Shown piece by piece: positions 34,449-46,406 of a DNA stretch of 64,000 nucleotides. This stretch comes from Apiospora phragmitis (lineage: Eukaryota; Ascomycota; Sordariomycetes; Amphisphaeriales; Apiosporaceae). The notes under the pieces were generated by a model. It saw nothing but the letters and a program-made list of their open reading frames with translations, searched no databases and was not told where the DNA came from. The position numbers and the translations under genes were made by a program. The stretch is taken from assembly GCA_038363925.1 (NCBI GenBank), contig JAQQWL010000002.1, positions 3,782,001-3,846,000 on the forward strand, in the 5' to 3' direction. Numbering within the stretch: position 1 is the first letter of the stretch; each line of letters opens with the position of its first letter.

Positions 34449-37393
34449 ATGTCGACTCCTCAGCTTTTAACAACTTTGCGGCGAGCCAGACATATGCAGC
34501 TGTACACAAACTCGGAAGGAGGAAACGGAGGGGGAGGGGAGGCCAGAGCAGCAGCAGCCTCTGCACAAGGAAGGTCTCAGCAGCAACAGCAACAGCAGCA
34601 GCAACAGCAGCAGCGGCAGCAACAGCAGCAGCAGCAGCAACAGCGCAACCACCCCCAAACAACAGCTGACGGCGAGGGCCAATCGCCATTCGAGCATGCA
34701 TTCGCCCAGCATGCCAACACGCCAGGGGCTGAGGAGCAGCAGCAGCAGCAGACGACGTCAACACCAGGTAAGCGAACTTCTTGTTTCTCTCTTTCTCCTT
34801 GGTAGTACTCTCCAACCACAGCATGTTGGTTCCTCCAAAATGTTGGTAACCCGTCCCCTTCCCAAGTCTGAGAGGGGGATTTGGCGATGGTTCCCTCCCC
34901 CCCCAGCCGTTCGTTCCCTTCTCATTTGCAGTTTCAAGGTTTTGGTCCCGTACCGCCTCCCCATCTCAAGTGGGGTGATATGACATTTTGACTTCATTTT
35001 CCTGAACTGTGACACTTCTCACCCGTTGCACCACTTATCTTACGAAACTATGCGCCGATAAGGCTCCGTCGCATCACCTCACTTTGCTGAACTTCCGAGA
35101 CATCCTATCCTTTTATCAAGTCGCTGCGACCGTCCGCTAACGGGTTATTTTCTGTTTCTTCTGAAGATCCTCAACGCGCGCGCGCAACCTCCAACCCACA
35201 ACCTCAAGCCCAGCAGTCAGTCCTTGCCAAGGCGGCGATGGCCAACCAGCTTGCTGCATCCACCAATACATCACCACCACCCCGTTCGGTGCCTGATGAA
35301 GATGCCGGTCGGTCCTATGCGACAACACCGGTTCCACTAGAAGCATCCGTCATCTCGAATCCCAACGCCCATTCAGTCAAGTTTCGTGGATCAGCTCCTG
35401 AGACTGAGCCCGGCCACCACGAAAGCCTTACTCCCAATGCGCAAGGTAGACCTGCGAACCCGACCTCTCTGGCCAACGCCTTGAAAGCAATTCACGATGG
35501 CGCATCCGACATGACTCTTCACGATTTGCCGGCCCCTGACAGCGACTCTCCTTATGCCAAGAGTATCTCCTCTACAGCTCCAGGATCCCCAAGAATCCCC
35601 CCCGTACGACAGAACTCCGGCAGCCAAACCCCGAGAGTACGCCCGCATGCAACCACTCTCAGCATTCCTGGCATGACGCGCTCCAATATCTCGCCTGACG
35701 GAAAGATCGCAGATCGTGATGTTGCTGCCAAGCTTGTCATAATCATGGTGGGCTTACCAGCCCGTGGCAAATCCTACATTACCAAGAAGCTCAAACGGTA
35801 CCTCTCATGGCAGCAGCATGAGACGAGGATTTTCAATGTGGGCAATAAGCGAAGATTGGCCGGTCTGACTTCACCCGTCAAGCAACGCCAAGATAACCCT
35901 ATGGACACACATCAACAAGTCGCTACAATCCTACTCAACGGTAATCAGGCACCGGAGTCTTCTTTCAAGAAGAACGATCCACCTGCCCTCGACATCAACA
36001 AGTCGGATCCATCAATGGACCAATCAGCGAGCTTCTTCGATCCCAACAATGCTCAGGCTCGCAGAATCCGTGAGCAGTGTGCTTACGACACCATGGATGA
36101 GTTGCTAGACTACCTCGTGCATGGAGGTGGATCTGTGGGCATCTTTGATGCAACAAACAGTACTGTTGCTCGTCGGCAACGACTATTCGACCAGATTAAG
36201 GCTCGCGAGCCCCAGCTTGGCATCCTCTTCATCGAAAGTCTCTGCCAAAATCCCGATGTAAGTTGTTGATGTACGTCTGAATCTCCCCGGCTATGTACTA
36301 AGATCCTTCTAGATCCTGGAAGCGAATATGCGTCTGAAGCTCTCCGGTCCTGACTACAAAGACAAAGACCCAGTCCAATCACTGGCAGATTTCAAAGAGC
36401 GTGTGAGACAGTACGAGAGTGCCTATGTGCCTCTAGGGGATTATGAGGAAGAGCATGGCATGCAGTATATCAAGGTATGCAAAAAAACGCAATGCCTTAT
36501 TACACGGCGCTGAACGTACACTGACAATTGGATAGATGGTGGATGTCGGTAAGAAGCTGACACAGTTCGGTACTGAAGGCTTTCTTTCTGGTGGCATTGC
36601 CCACTATTTGTCCTCGTTCAATTTGGCTCCAAGGCAGATTTGGATCACCCGACATGGCCAGTCTCAGGACAATAGACTGGGCAAGATCGGTGGCGATTCC
36701 GATCTCACCGAAAGGGGCCATTACTACGGCCTATCTCTCTACAAATTCGTCACACAGAAGCGCAAGGAGTGGCTGGTTGAGCAGAAGAACAAAATTGCTC
36801 AATCATCATTCCCACCATTACCAGGTGATAAATCACCACCGTATCCAGAGCTCAACCGCGAGTTGGATGAGAAGAATACCTGCGTCTGGACATCGATGTT
36901 GAAACGAAGTATTCAAACGGCGGAATATTTTGAGGCTGACGAAGATTACGACACCAAAGCATGGGAAATGCTGAATGAACTGAATGCGGGCAAGTTCGAA
37001 GGGCTAACCTATGAGGAGATCGCGTCGAATTACACGAATGAGTACACCAAGCGAAAGAAGGACAAGCTTCATTACGTATATCCCGGAGTTGGTGGAGAAG
37101 GCTATCTTCAGATCATCAGCCGGCTGCGCGACATGGTCCGTGAAATTGAGAGAATCAAGGATCATCTCATCATTATTGGCCATCGATCTGTATGCCGCGT
37201 TATTCTGGCGTATTTCATGGACCTCACGAGAGGCGACATTGCAGATCTCGACGTACCGCTCGGCATGCTTTACGCCATTGAGCCGAAGCCGTATGGAATC
37301 GAATTCCACGCCTACAAGTACAACGAGGCCGAAGGCTCTTTCGATGAAATACCCAACTACAAGCCGACAAAGACAACTGACCCAAATGCCTGA
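34449..37393 (+). CDS. 6-phosphofructo-2-kinase / fructose-2,6-bisphosphatase
   Basis: Bifunctional enzyme that makes and hydrolyses fructose 2,6-bisphosphate, the cytosolic signal setting glycolysis against gluconeogenesis. Exons 34449-34767, 35167-36257, 36313-36474 and 36536-37393 join in phase to 809 aa. The N-terminus is disordered and Gln-rich (CAG/CAA tract at 34578-34645), followed by Ser/Pro-rich sequence. The kinase domain starts near residue 297 with the P-loop GLPARGKSYI and includes IFDATNSTVARRQRL. It has a fungal-type insertion after NVGNKRR. The phosphatase domain has the phospho-histidine motif RHGQSQDN near residue 563, the acid-base region LNAGKFEGLTYEEI and the second His in IIGHRSVCR. 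RHGQ replaces the usual RHGE, but both active-site histidines are kept, so phosphatase activity seems likely, unlike yeast Pfk26. Length exceeds animal PFKFB (about 470 aa) because of the N-terminal extension and insertion. Confidence 0.96.
34578..34645 (+). repeat. CAG/CAA polyglutamine tract in the PFK-2 N-terminus
   Basis: Mixed CAG and CAA codons encode two glutamine runs broken by one arginine, in exon 1 of the 6-phosphofructo-2-kinase gene. Slippage here would change protein length without shifting the frame. Confidence 0.9.
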
Positions 37394-38729
37394 AAATCTG
37401 CAGCGGCGCAACAGTCAATGTAACAACAGATGGTTTGCATCACCTCTCTTCTCTTTTCCCCTATTACTGGCGAAACACCGGAGAAATCACAATCACGGCG
37501 GCAGATGTGTTATAGATGGCCGGGGTCATTTTTGGAGTTGGGTGTCATGGGTGGAGTTGTGTCACGATGCTTAGACCACCTGAGCGGCGACGCAGCATAT
37601 ACTGGCGTCAAAGCTGCTTTACGGTGCCGGGCATGGCTCTTTGGATGTGTCATGGGTGGTACAACGAGACAATGCCCAGGGAAGGGGGCTCTGCATCTAT
37701 AGAGAACTTGCTCAATCATCCGACGCACGACTTGCTCAATATGAGTACTGTAGCTTACATCTCATAGCTATGACAGTGCTTCCTATGAAACAAGAAACCT
37801 TGTATTGCTTTGTTTTACGACGTGGAGCCATCGCTGGTCTCATTATCGCCTAGTGACTACTTCACCCTAGCACGTCATAAAACTATCCGTGGGATACCCC
37901 GAGCATGTGCGTGATGAAACTTGTGAGTTCGATACGGCATTGTCGAATGGGTGTTGTTCCAAGCGGGCTTGTCAGTCTTAAGTGCTTGCCCCTGAGATAT
38001 ATCAGCTACCCCTATTTATGGTACTCAAATAGGGGTAGCTGTATGTCTCAGGAGCAAGTGCAACCAAAACCGATAGACCCCTTGGTAGACCAAGACGGGC
38101 TTATCATTACTCAAAAGGGAGAAAGAAGGCAGACTGCCAGAATAAAGGCATCTATCCTTAGCCTGTAGGACTGGCGATCAAGAGCCAATGGAGTAGGTAG
38201 ACAAATTGCCCCTTTAACCAGCTTCTAAACAGCTTGAGCCTTTGTCCTCCTGGCTATGTTGCCTTAGGCCGAACTTGGAGTTGCTCTGAATGCCTGAATT
38301 GATTTTACGCACATCCCAGAAGAATGTAGGAACAACGAGATCATTATTTGCTTCTATCACCTAAAACGCCTTTTCGGGCCCTAAAACTAGCTACCACTGA
38401 TCCAGAGCAAGCGCATCCCATTTCTCCGCCGTCTCTAGGCCAATACGGTTAATAATGTACGCTTTGGAAAATCTATAAACTCCAATTTGGGTTCACAAGA
38501 AGAAAAACGACCGTACTTATTAAAGCATGCAGCCTGGTAGGCAATTTGGTTGTATGCCCAGTTGGAACACTCGACAGCACATCGTGCTGTGAAGCTGACA
38601 TAGTATACCCCAGTGAACAGAAGTGAATCAGGGAAAAAGCCAAGGCAGAATACACATTAATGAATTGAAATATCAAATGGTATTGATTGCTGTCAAAAGA
38701 GCGTGAAGAATACCTGCCGTAACGAATAC
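37394..38729. other. Spacer between convergent PFK-2 and C6-regulator genes
   Basis: Tail-to-tail region of 1.3 kb. It contains the long inverted repeat at 37982-38061. No protein gene is supportable. Confidence 0.5.
37982..38061. repeat. Long near-perfect hairpin (36-bp arms, 9-base loop)
   Basis: Arms 37982-38017 and 38027-38061 are reverse complements apart from a few differences in the middle of the stem, with the loop ATGGTACTC between. The innermost 15 bases pair perfectly (AGCTACCCCTATTT against AAATAGGGGTAGCT plus flanks). It is too long for chance and not a classic terminator. It could be a palindromic transposon remnant or a hairpin RNA precursor. Confidence 0.8.
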
Positions 38730-40428
38730 TCACCCTGCTCCCTCTTCCCCCCTTTTACTGTTCATGACTTTCAACCCAGGGTTTTCCCAAAGCAGGTTAA
38801 GTCTGTCCAACTGCTCCTCGACCCACACCGGCCACCAGTTATATTGCCGGTACTCGAACGGAAGCTGGCGGTTCAGGTACTTCAGCCAACGGATGGTTCC
38901 CATATCCGTGTGCTTATCCCTGGCAGTCTTCTCCCTCGAGTTGACGAGGTGCTCCTCTCGGTGACCGGGGTCATGATCTGCTTGATAGCGATCCAGTGGG
39001 TGGCCAACACGTGGCAGACGTGGTTCGCGGGGTCGACGAGGTACTGGAAGCGCTCGTGCGGCATCTGCAGCCACCAGTCGTAGTGCTTGCAGATGATTTG
39101 GTACCCTAAAGAGTTGGTTATCATCATCCATACCAGAACCCATTTCTCCCCCTTCGTTCCGTTTTAAACAGACAGGTCGAACAGTGCCATACTCACCGCG
39201 GAATGGCGAAGTGTACAGTGCCTCCACCATATCTACGAGCAACCCGTTGTACTCGGCCTCGACCGTGTGGACGTAGAGAGGCCCCAGCGCCCGGACGCTG
39301 GCGATGGCTGCGTCGACCCAGTCTTTGCGGATGGGGGGCACTGTCTCCATGAGGGGCTGCAAGAGCGCCATCTGGTCCTAGCCGACCCAGTTGGTGAAGA
39401 GGAATTTGGCGCCCTTGCAGTACATCTGCGTGGCCACGAGGACAACGCCCCGGCAGAAGGTCATGAATTCGGTCATGCCGTCGTCGAGCAGGACGCTCTG
39501 GAAGGTCAGGGCGAAACAGGTGGCCACCAGGGCGTTGCCCTCTTCGAACATGTTGTTCTTGGGCACATCGTTCAGGGTCTTTTTGATGGCCTTGATGGCC
39601 TTGATGCGGTGGGCTATGGCGAACGGCAGCAGGGATGCGTCCTTCCCCAGCAGGTCGGAAGCTGCCAGGCCCAGCATCGCGTGCATCAAGTACTCGTGCT
39701 GGCAAGAAGATTGTGCTGTGAGCTTGGGTAGAAAACAATCAATAGACCCAGGTAACAAACAAACAAACGGCTATACTTTACATTTTGGGACAAACACGCC
39801 ATCTCGTGAGTCCAGATAGCTTCATTGCCGAGCGGATGATGTGGGACACAGTTCAGGAGGAAATGCTGAACGAAGCGCATGTCCTGTAGGCTAAATAGAG
39901 GTATCCGATGCTGCGGCTGGTATTGACGTTAGCCTGTACCGGAGAGCGAGGCGCATAGCGATATTTGTGTTTTACATACCTGGTGAGTGACCTGGGGCAT
40001 TGCCGGGTACTCGCAGTTGAGCCCGGCCTTGGTGCAATGCCCACATGAGGGATACGTCTCCGGGCACTGCTTCTCGATCAGTCATAAGAAAGTTGAGGCT
40101 GTTCGTTCATTACCTTGATCCGCCTCCTCTTGCAGTTGTAGCATCCTCTTCGACTTTTGGTGTGCCCTTGACGTTCCAATCGCTGCTTCTTCGCAGCTTG
40201 TCTTGCGGACCAGGAGTTATTGCTGGTGGACGTGGAGTTGGAAACAACATCTTCGACGACATCATCAATCAAGACGTTACTGTAGTTTATGGACGACTCG
40301 CAACCAGAGCCTGCTGCTGCTGCTGCCTGATTGGCTACATCAAGGAAGTCTAGCGTAGCTAAAGTTGACACCTCTGACGGCTCCATCCTCTCTCCGGTTC
40401 CCGTGTCCGAAGAGAAGCTTCGGCTCAT
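38730..40428 (-). CDS. Zn(II)2Cys6 transcription factor, frame-disrupted
   Basis: Fungal C6 zinc-cluster regulator. Exons by splice sites: 40428-40114, 40066-39980, 39916-39782, 39698-39197 and 39105-38730. The start ATG (MSRSFSSDTGTGERMEP) leads to the DNA-binding cluster SRRGCYNCKRRRIK joined across intron 1 to CPETYPSCGHCTKAGLNC, giving all six cysteines. A helical effector region follows (HEYLMHAMLGLAASDLL, LALTFQSVLLDDGMTEF-like) of the kind seen in sterol-regulator-type (Upc2-like) and other C6 proteins; the target genes are unknown. Two lesions break the model. A TAG at 39380-39378 sits between FTNWVG and DQMALLQPL. A one-base loss near 38962 separates MTPVTER from EHLVNSREKTA. Adding one base makes the exon total divisible by three, consistent with a single deletion. 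A CAG-to-TAG change is what RIP-like C-to-T mutation at CpA would give. Confidence 0.82.
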
Positions 40429-43400
40429 CTCATCGCCAAGGAGGGGTGCGTGTGTATTGAGTCGATTGGCCACGGGAACGGAACCTTATCTGGTTATATT
40501 CCATCCGTCTGAGACTAGAACGTGGTTCTTTTGGCAAAGTCGACACTCGTTCAGCTGAATAAGGTATTGCAGTGCCAAAGCGTCTTCTTCCAACGCGCCC
40601 TTGAGTGATCACGTGCGGATGACCGTGGCAGCACTACTATGTTGGTACGTGTTGATTGACCTGGAGCTTAAAAAAAGCAGCTTGCTCAAGTTACAATACA
40701 ATACACCCTGGCTACCTAAGTAAGTATGTACTTAACTCTGACGGCGTCTTATCACTGCCATTACATATTTCAGAGATAGCTAGCGCCTCAGCACTTTCGG
40801 AGGCGTCTCTCTTCCTTCTTCATCAAGTTTGAGCTACCCAATTGCGAGTCAGGCCATTGCGATGTCTCAGAACGATGTCACCAAAGTTTGCAGCTGAAGG
40901 GGAGAAATTTCGTTCTCTAGGCCCAAAGCTGGGTGGGAGCTGAACAGAAGTGGCTGCTTGGCAAGGCGCCCGACGAGCTAATCACTGACGCCGGTTCATG
41001 TAAACCGGCTCATGGGTGCTGTATACAGCCATCCCCATTGACACTACCGAAGCTACAGTACTTACCTGGAGCCGGCCTAATCGCAGTCCCGGTTCCGGAT
41101 GCCAAAGCAGAGCCCGGCGGTCCATGGGACGCGAACTTGCAGATTCCACCCACTCACTGCTACCAAGGGAGATTCTTGTTGTATCCTACTTTCACGGACT
41201 TTGAGAGTACTTGTTACTAGTTGGAAGGGCGTGTCTCATGCCGAATGGATTTCTCGGAATGCCCGTTCTCTTCCAATAATGCCAACACGAAGTAAATGGA
41301 CATTGATCCATATTTACTCGTATAAGCCTCCAAGCCTTCTGAAGCATGGACCCAACAAAGAGACGATAGTGTGTCAGAGCCTGGTTGTCACGTTCAACTT
41401 TCTCCATCGTCATCCGTGATCGTCGCTTGTGGGATATCGATAGTATTCCCCATATGCAGCCCAAGTTCTACCATTGTGACGATTCCTCACAAGGGAGCAT
41501 TCGCCGAGTCTCGGGTGGACGAATGGCCACCCCACACACAACAATATAATAAACAATATATGGGCTTCAGGCCACAGGCTACGCAACGTCTGCTTTGATC
41601 GCAACCCGGTTTTGTAGGACAATACGAGGAGGATCGGCAGTCGTTTTGTACAAATGGGGGAGTTTTATACAAAGCATGCCTTGGCTGCTGTGCGCGCCTC
41701 AACTTGGAACTGGGCTCTCCACGAGCCAACCTGGTTTGTATGGAGGGCTTCTTGGCGATGAAAAAGAGCAGGGGTTGGAGTGGATGTGGATCGGATGATG
41801 CCGTTCCCGCTGGTGAGGGAAGCCAGGAAGCGGTACAGCAGCAGCGTGGCCCGCCGATCACCTACGCCCGTCGCCCAGCAGAATGAGAAGACAGAACAGA
41901 CATGGGTGAGAACAGACATGTCTTATGCACTGCTGACGACGATGACTTTCAGTACAAACATGCATTTGCAGTTTCCACACTCTTCTTTTGTTCTTCTACC
42001 GTTCCGTCTTACGTACATGCTATCGTCTCCCCCTGCACTCTCTGTCTGTCTGTGGAGGAACGGTCCCCATCCTTTCTGAGGGGTTTTCCGACTTTCGTCT
42101 TTCTCCCCTCACGCAGTGGCCAGCTGCCAGCATGCCGGTACTGGTGGCAATGGAAGTCTGAAGAAGCAAACATCTCATTTCTCGGTCTGACATTGGTTAT
42201 ATCATCAAGATCCTAAGGGATTGGACAGGAGCTGCCAAGACGAGATGAGCAAACAGATACAAGTCAGCCTGATCGGGGGGCTGCGGGAGTAATCTCGCTT
42301 CGTGTTTCAGTGAAGCTGTCGTGTTCCATGTCCACGCAGCAACATCCGGCCACTAGCCCCGGCGTTTTGACTACCTACGCCAAGCTTTTTCCAGCCTGGC
42401 AGTTCCCATCGGGCCACGATGGCTTGGCTGAAGAATAAGTGACCCCCCCACCAGCGACCTCCACAGGCCGCTCCACCTTCCACGTTCTTTTTTTCAATCG
42501 TCCACGTAACTGACGGTCTTAGGCCTGAGCAGACCATCAACAAACAGCCATGGGTGTGTGGGCCGATAGACAAGCAAGCGCCGTCCGATTGGAACCTTTC
42601 CCTTCAGTTGAGAAATGGTTTGGTCCGTCCGTGTTCGTAGCAGTAGGTGGCGGCGCCTGGGCGGGTATTTACGTTGATGAGACGAGCGTTCAATTGATTC
42701 ATTCAGTCCGAAACAACCTACATATTGTTTGCTCTTTACTAGAGTGAGAAGCCGCGCGCGAGTGGAAGGGGTTCCGGGTGGCGCACCAAATTCTTCTTAT
42801 CATTCCCATGTGATGGGTGCTGGTGATAGGTTAGTACTCTACGTGAAGTAATCAGTCCGTCCGCTGCAGCTCGCCAAACTGACTTTGGGAACAGTTCGGC
42901 GACGGCCTCTCAACTCCGACATGTTGTGTACCACAATTCATCAGGATAGATGCTTGTTGAGTTGGCAGAGGCAGCTGGCCAACCTGGGGTGCATTACCCG
43001 TTGAATTTCCAAAAGCAAATGACAAATGAGAAATTGAGGATACGCAAGGACGCACAGTGATCTTATGTCTCTATTCCTGTTTGCATCATCGAGTGGTCCA
43101 CGTTCCCTCGCATACATACAAGCCCGGTCACCTACGGAGTCGTGGTGACCGAAATAGCAAAAGCGAATGCGTCGTTTCGTTCAGGGGAGATGACGGCCGA
43201 CGACGACATCAGTTCCAGGGCGCACCGACCTTTGGCAATGGCAACCCCCAGCGCTTATGGGAAACAAATGCGACCCTACTTTCGATGCCAAGAAAGTGAC
43301 GGTATTTTTGCGTCTGACACCCGCATGCGTATGTGTGTACGTTTTGGTTGGTCGAAAAAACGTTCTTGTTCCTGCATGAGGAGTGGGTAACGCCGCAAAG

Positions 43401-45179
43401 GAAGAGGAGAGAGCAGTGGGTGAGCTGGTGAGGGCATACCAGACCACAGCAAACACACACACACACACACACAGGATAAGTTGTTGATTATTCCACCCAC
43501 TTTCTGAAGATTAAGTGTGTGTGTGTGTGTGTGAGCATTTGTTGATGCCGCATATTGTACACAATAAAACCACCGGTGGCACCCGACCCTAATAACGGTA
43601 GCTATCCGCAGTGATCGGCATCAACTATGTAACTACATCCAAAGATGAGTGAGATCGGTTGTTGCTTCCCAGTTTACCTTTTGCCCCGGTTGCCAAGGTC
43701 GTCTGGTCGTGTTGCAATTCGTTTTTCCCACCGAAGGGGTTGCCACGCAATATCGACTGTTAGGGCAACTGTCAGATAGCTCATATCGGCGGGGAAATAA
43801 CCATCCCTTCCACAAGCGTGAAGCCTCTTGTTTCGTCCGAACACCACCCAAAAGGTGGGCCAACCTAGTGGCAGCAATAGGACGATATTAAACGAAAACA
43901 AGGTCTGTGAGAAGGAGCGGTACGAATGCTATTCTCAGCACCATCTCATGTTATTAGAGCCCTGCCGTCCGGACTCGTAACATTAATAAAATATGACGCG
44001 CTACGACCGAGATAGCGTAATAGCACTTGTGGGAATGGTTCGTGAGTCTCGACCGGTAGTCGCTCCATCTTTTTCGTTCCTGGGTGAAGATCATGCCCAC
44101 TTGGTACGAGAGTCCAGCGAGGAGTCCAGCCAGAACTTGGCAGACACTATGTGCTAAAAAGACCGACCGAGAAAAGAAAGATGCCTGGATGCGTTGCTTC
44201 CGGCAGGGCAGATGAGAGAGCTGAAGGTCCACCCCTCCCTGCGCGTTCCTGGTTCCTGCATGTTCCTGAGTGTCTTTTTGTCGAGTTACCCAATTTAGGT
44301 CGGCTTTCCGACTCGCAGGCCTGGGGCTTGCGCCGGCGTGCCCCCTGTGGCTTGCACTAACTTTAGACGATTGGCCAATGGGAGCGCGGAGAGCGGCTCT
44401 CTGACCCCTGAAATACAGCCCCTGTATGCGTACTTTGCCTATTTTAGACTGTGCCTGTCGTCTAGCTGCTCGCCTGAACCCACCCGGAACCCGATCCAGT
44501 GTGCCACCCATCCCATCGCCCTATCGAATCAGGAGTTGCCTGGAGCCCCCCGGGCCCCTCTCTCTTGCAGGCCCTAGCAAACGACGTGGTAGGGTAGTAT
44601 GTAGTATAGAAATTCAGATGTTTCTTCTTCCCTGTCCCGCTCCCCTTCAGACACAATCACTTAAATTGTCTCCGGCTCCCACCTTCATTCTCTTATCCCG
44701 TCCTCTCGCCGCTTCTTTTGGTCTTCACCGAGTCACACACACTCTCTTCTCCGTCCAGTCATTCTTTTTCTGCTTCCGCAGGTCGCCAGCTTCGATCGCG
44801 TTTTACCAACTTGTGATTGTATCGTACATTCACTGCTGAGTTGTCGTCTCACGATACACTCGCAACAAACACACAGTTCCGCCGCTGTCCCATCGCGTCC
44901 CGAAAGCCTCAAGAGCATAAAAGCACAACACCCCACCCGAAAAGGATTGACCAGATCATCCGTCATTAGATCGCATCATTCTCTGCGTCTTTGATAGACT
45001 GCGCCATATCCTGTCAACGACACTTCGGGTACCCCGTCCTTACTCTTGACCGACGATACGTCTTTCATTCTTTGACTCGCTGGCACCGACACACTCCTTC
45101 TACTGGAAACTACGCCCTGAAAAGAGACATATATACCACCACCACAACTGTATCTGAAATCCGAACATACTTCGCAAAA
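40429..45179. other. 4.75-kb intergenic region with paired CA/GT tracts
   Basis: No gene I can support. The sequence from about 44430 to 45179 is pyrimidine-rich and is the probable promoter/leader of the GH128 gene. A CA tract (43453-43472) and a GT tract (43515-43532) face each other across about 42 bases. Confidence 0.45.
43453..43532. repeat. Inverted (AC)10 / (GT)9 microsatellite pair
   Basis: (AC)10 at 43453-43472 and (GT)9 at 43515-43532 are reverse complements and could fold into an 18-bp stem with a loop of about 42 bases. Each arm alone is an ordinary microsatellite; the pairing is unusual. Confidence 0.85.
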
Positions 45180-46406
45180 ATGTTCTCCAAGTACATCGTC
45201 CCGGCACTCTGTGCCTCCAACCTTCTGGGAGTCGTTGAGGCTGCGAACCACCACCGCCACCTTCACCAGCGGGATTACGTCGCAACCGAGGTTGAGGTCG
45301 TCACCGACATCGTGACCGTCTACGTCACCGAAGGCGACCTGCCCACTCCTGCTCCCACTCCCAGCGCGGCTTCTTCGGCCAAGTCCGTCTACGCGGCTGC
45401 CCGTCCTCACAAGAGCGAGGGTGCTGCTGCCGAGGCTGTTCCGTCGCCCGCTAGCACTACGACTCCGGTTGCACCCGTTGTCGCTCCTTCTTCCCCGCCG
45501 GTTGAGCAGGCACCTGCCCCTCAGCCTACCACCATGGTCACCGCGACCAAGCCTGCGCCGTCTCCTGAGCAGCCCGAGGTCAGCCTCCCTACCCAGGCCG
45601 CTGTCGTTGCTCCCGCCCCCATTGTCAGCCAAATTGCTTCCGCTGTCTCCTCGGCCGCCTCACAGATCGTTCCCGCGGCTTCTTCTGGCAAGGGCGGAAA
45701 GCGTGGTCTTGCTTACAACGACCCCAAGCTCGTTTCCAACATCTGTTCCACCAGCAGCAAGTTCACCTGGGCCTACAACTGGGGCTCCCAGTCCGACGGC
45801 CTCGACGCTGCCGTTACCTACATCCCCACCCTCTGGGGACCCCAGCCTGTGCACAGCCAGGGCTGGTCTCAAAACGCCCAGAAGGCTATCGCTGCTGGCG
45901 CTGACACCCTCATGAGCTTCAACGAGTGCGATAACGCTGGCCAATGCAACATGGATCCTTCTTCCGCCGCTGCCGCTCACAAGTCATTCATGCAGCCCTT
46001 CGTTGGCAAGGCCAAGATACTGGCGCCCTCCATCACCAGCAGCGCAACGCCTGGTCAGGGTATTGATTGGCTTAAGTCTTTCATGAAGGCTTGCGGTTCC
46101 GACTGTCCTATGGATGGCTGCAACGCTCACTGGTATGGACCTGGAGGCAAAGACGGTGTTAAGCTGTTCCTCAAGCACTTGGGGGACGTCAACACGGCTT
46201 GCGGCAAGAACAATGTCTGGGTAACCGAGTTCGCTGCCACCAGCGGCGACGTTGATGAGTTCATGTCAGAAGCCCTGAAGGAGCTCGATAACAATTCCGA
46301 TTACGACTTCGTCCAGAAGTACTCGTACTTCTACCTCGCTCAAGGCAGTCTGATGCAGTCTGCCAGCGCCCTCAGCTCCTTCGGCAACATTTACGCCACC
46401 CTGTAA
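45180..46406 (+). CDS. Secreted GH128 (Asl1-like) glycoside hydrolase
   Basis: Single exon, 408 aa, from the ATG at 45180 (MFSKYIVPALCASNLLG). Residues 1-21 are a signal peptide with cleavage likely after VVEA. Residues 22-60 hold a His-rich segment and a YVATEVEVV stretch of the kind found in fungal wall proteins. Then comes a Pro/Ala/Ser/Thr-rich linker (about 60-172) likely to be O-mannosylated, and the GH128 (Glyco_hydro_cc) beta-1,3-glucanase-type barrel from GKRGLAYND (about 173) to the end. The two expected catalytic glutamates are in LMSFNECDNAG and NVWVTEFAATSG. It probably acts on or sits in the cell wall like fission-yeast Asl1 family members. No C-terminal GPI hydrophobic tail is seen. 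Strong GC-ending codon use in the mature part suggests high expression. Confidence 0.93.
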   Translation: MFSKYIVPALCASNLLGVVEAANHHRHLHQRDYVATEVEVVTDIVTVYVTEGDLPTPAPTPSAASSAKSVYAAARPHKSEGAAAEAVPSPASTTTPVAPVVAPSSPPVEQAPAPQPTTMVTATKPAPSPEQPEVSLPTQAAVVAPAPIVSQIASAVSSAASQIVPAASSGKGGKRGLAYNDPKLVSNICSTSSKFTWAYNWGSQSDGLDAAVTYIPTLWGPQPVHSQGWSQNAQKAIAAGADTLMSFNECDNAGQCNMDPSSAAAAHKSFMQPFVGKAKILAPSITSSATPGQGIDWLKSFMKACGSDCPMDGCNAHWYGPGGKDGVKLFLKHLGDVNTACGKNNVWVTEFAATSGDVDEFMSEALKELDNNSDYDFVQKYSYFYLAQGSLMQSASALSSFGNIYATL

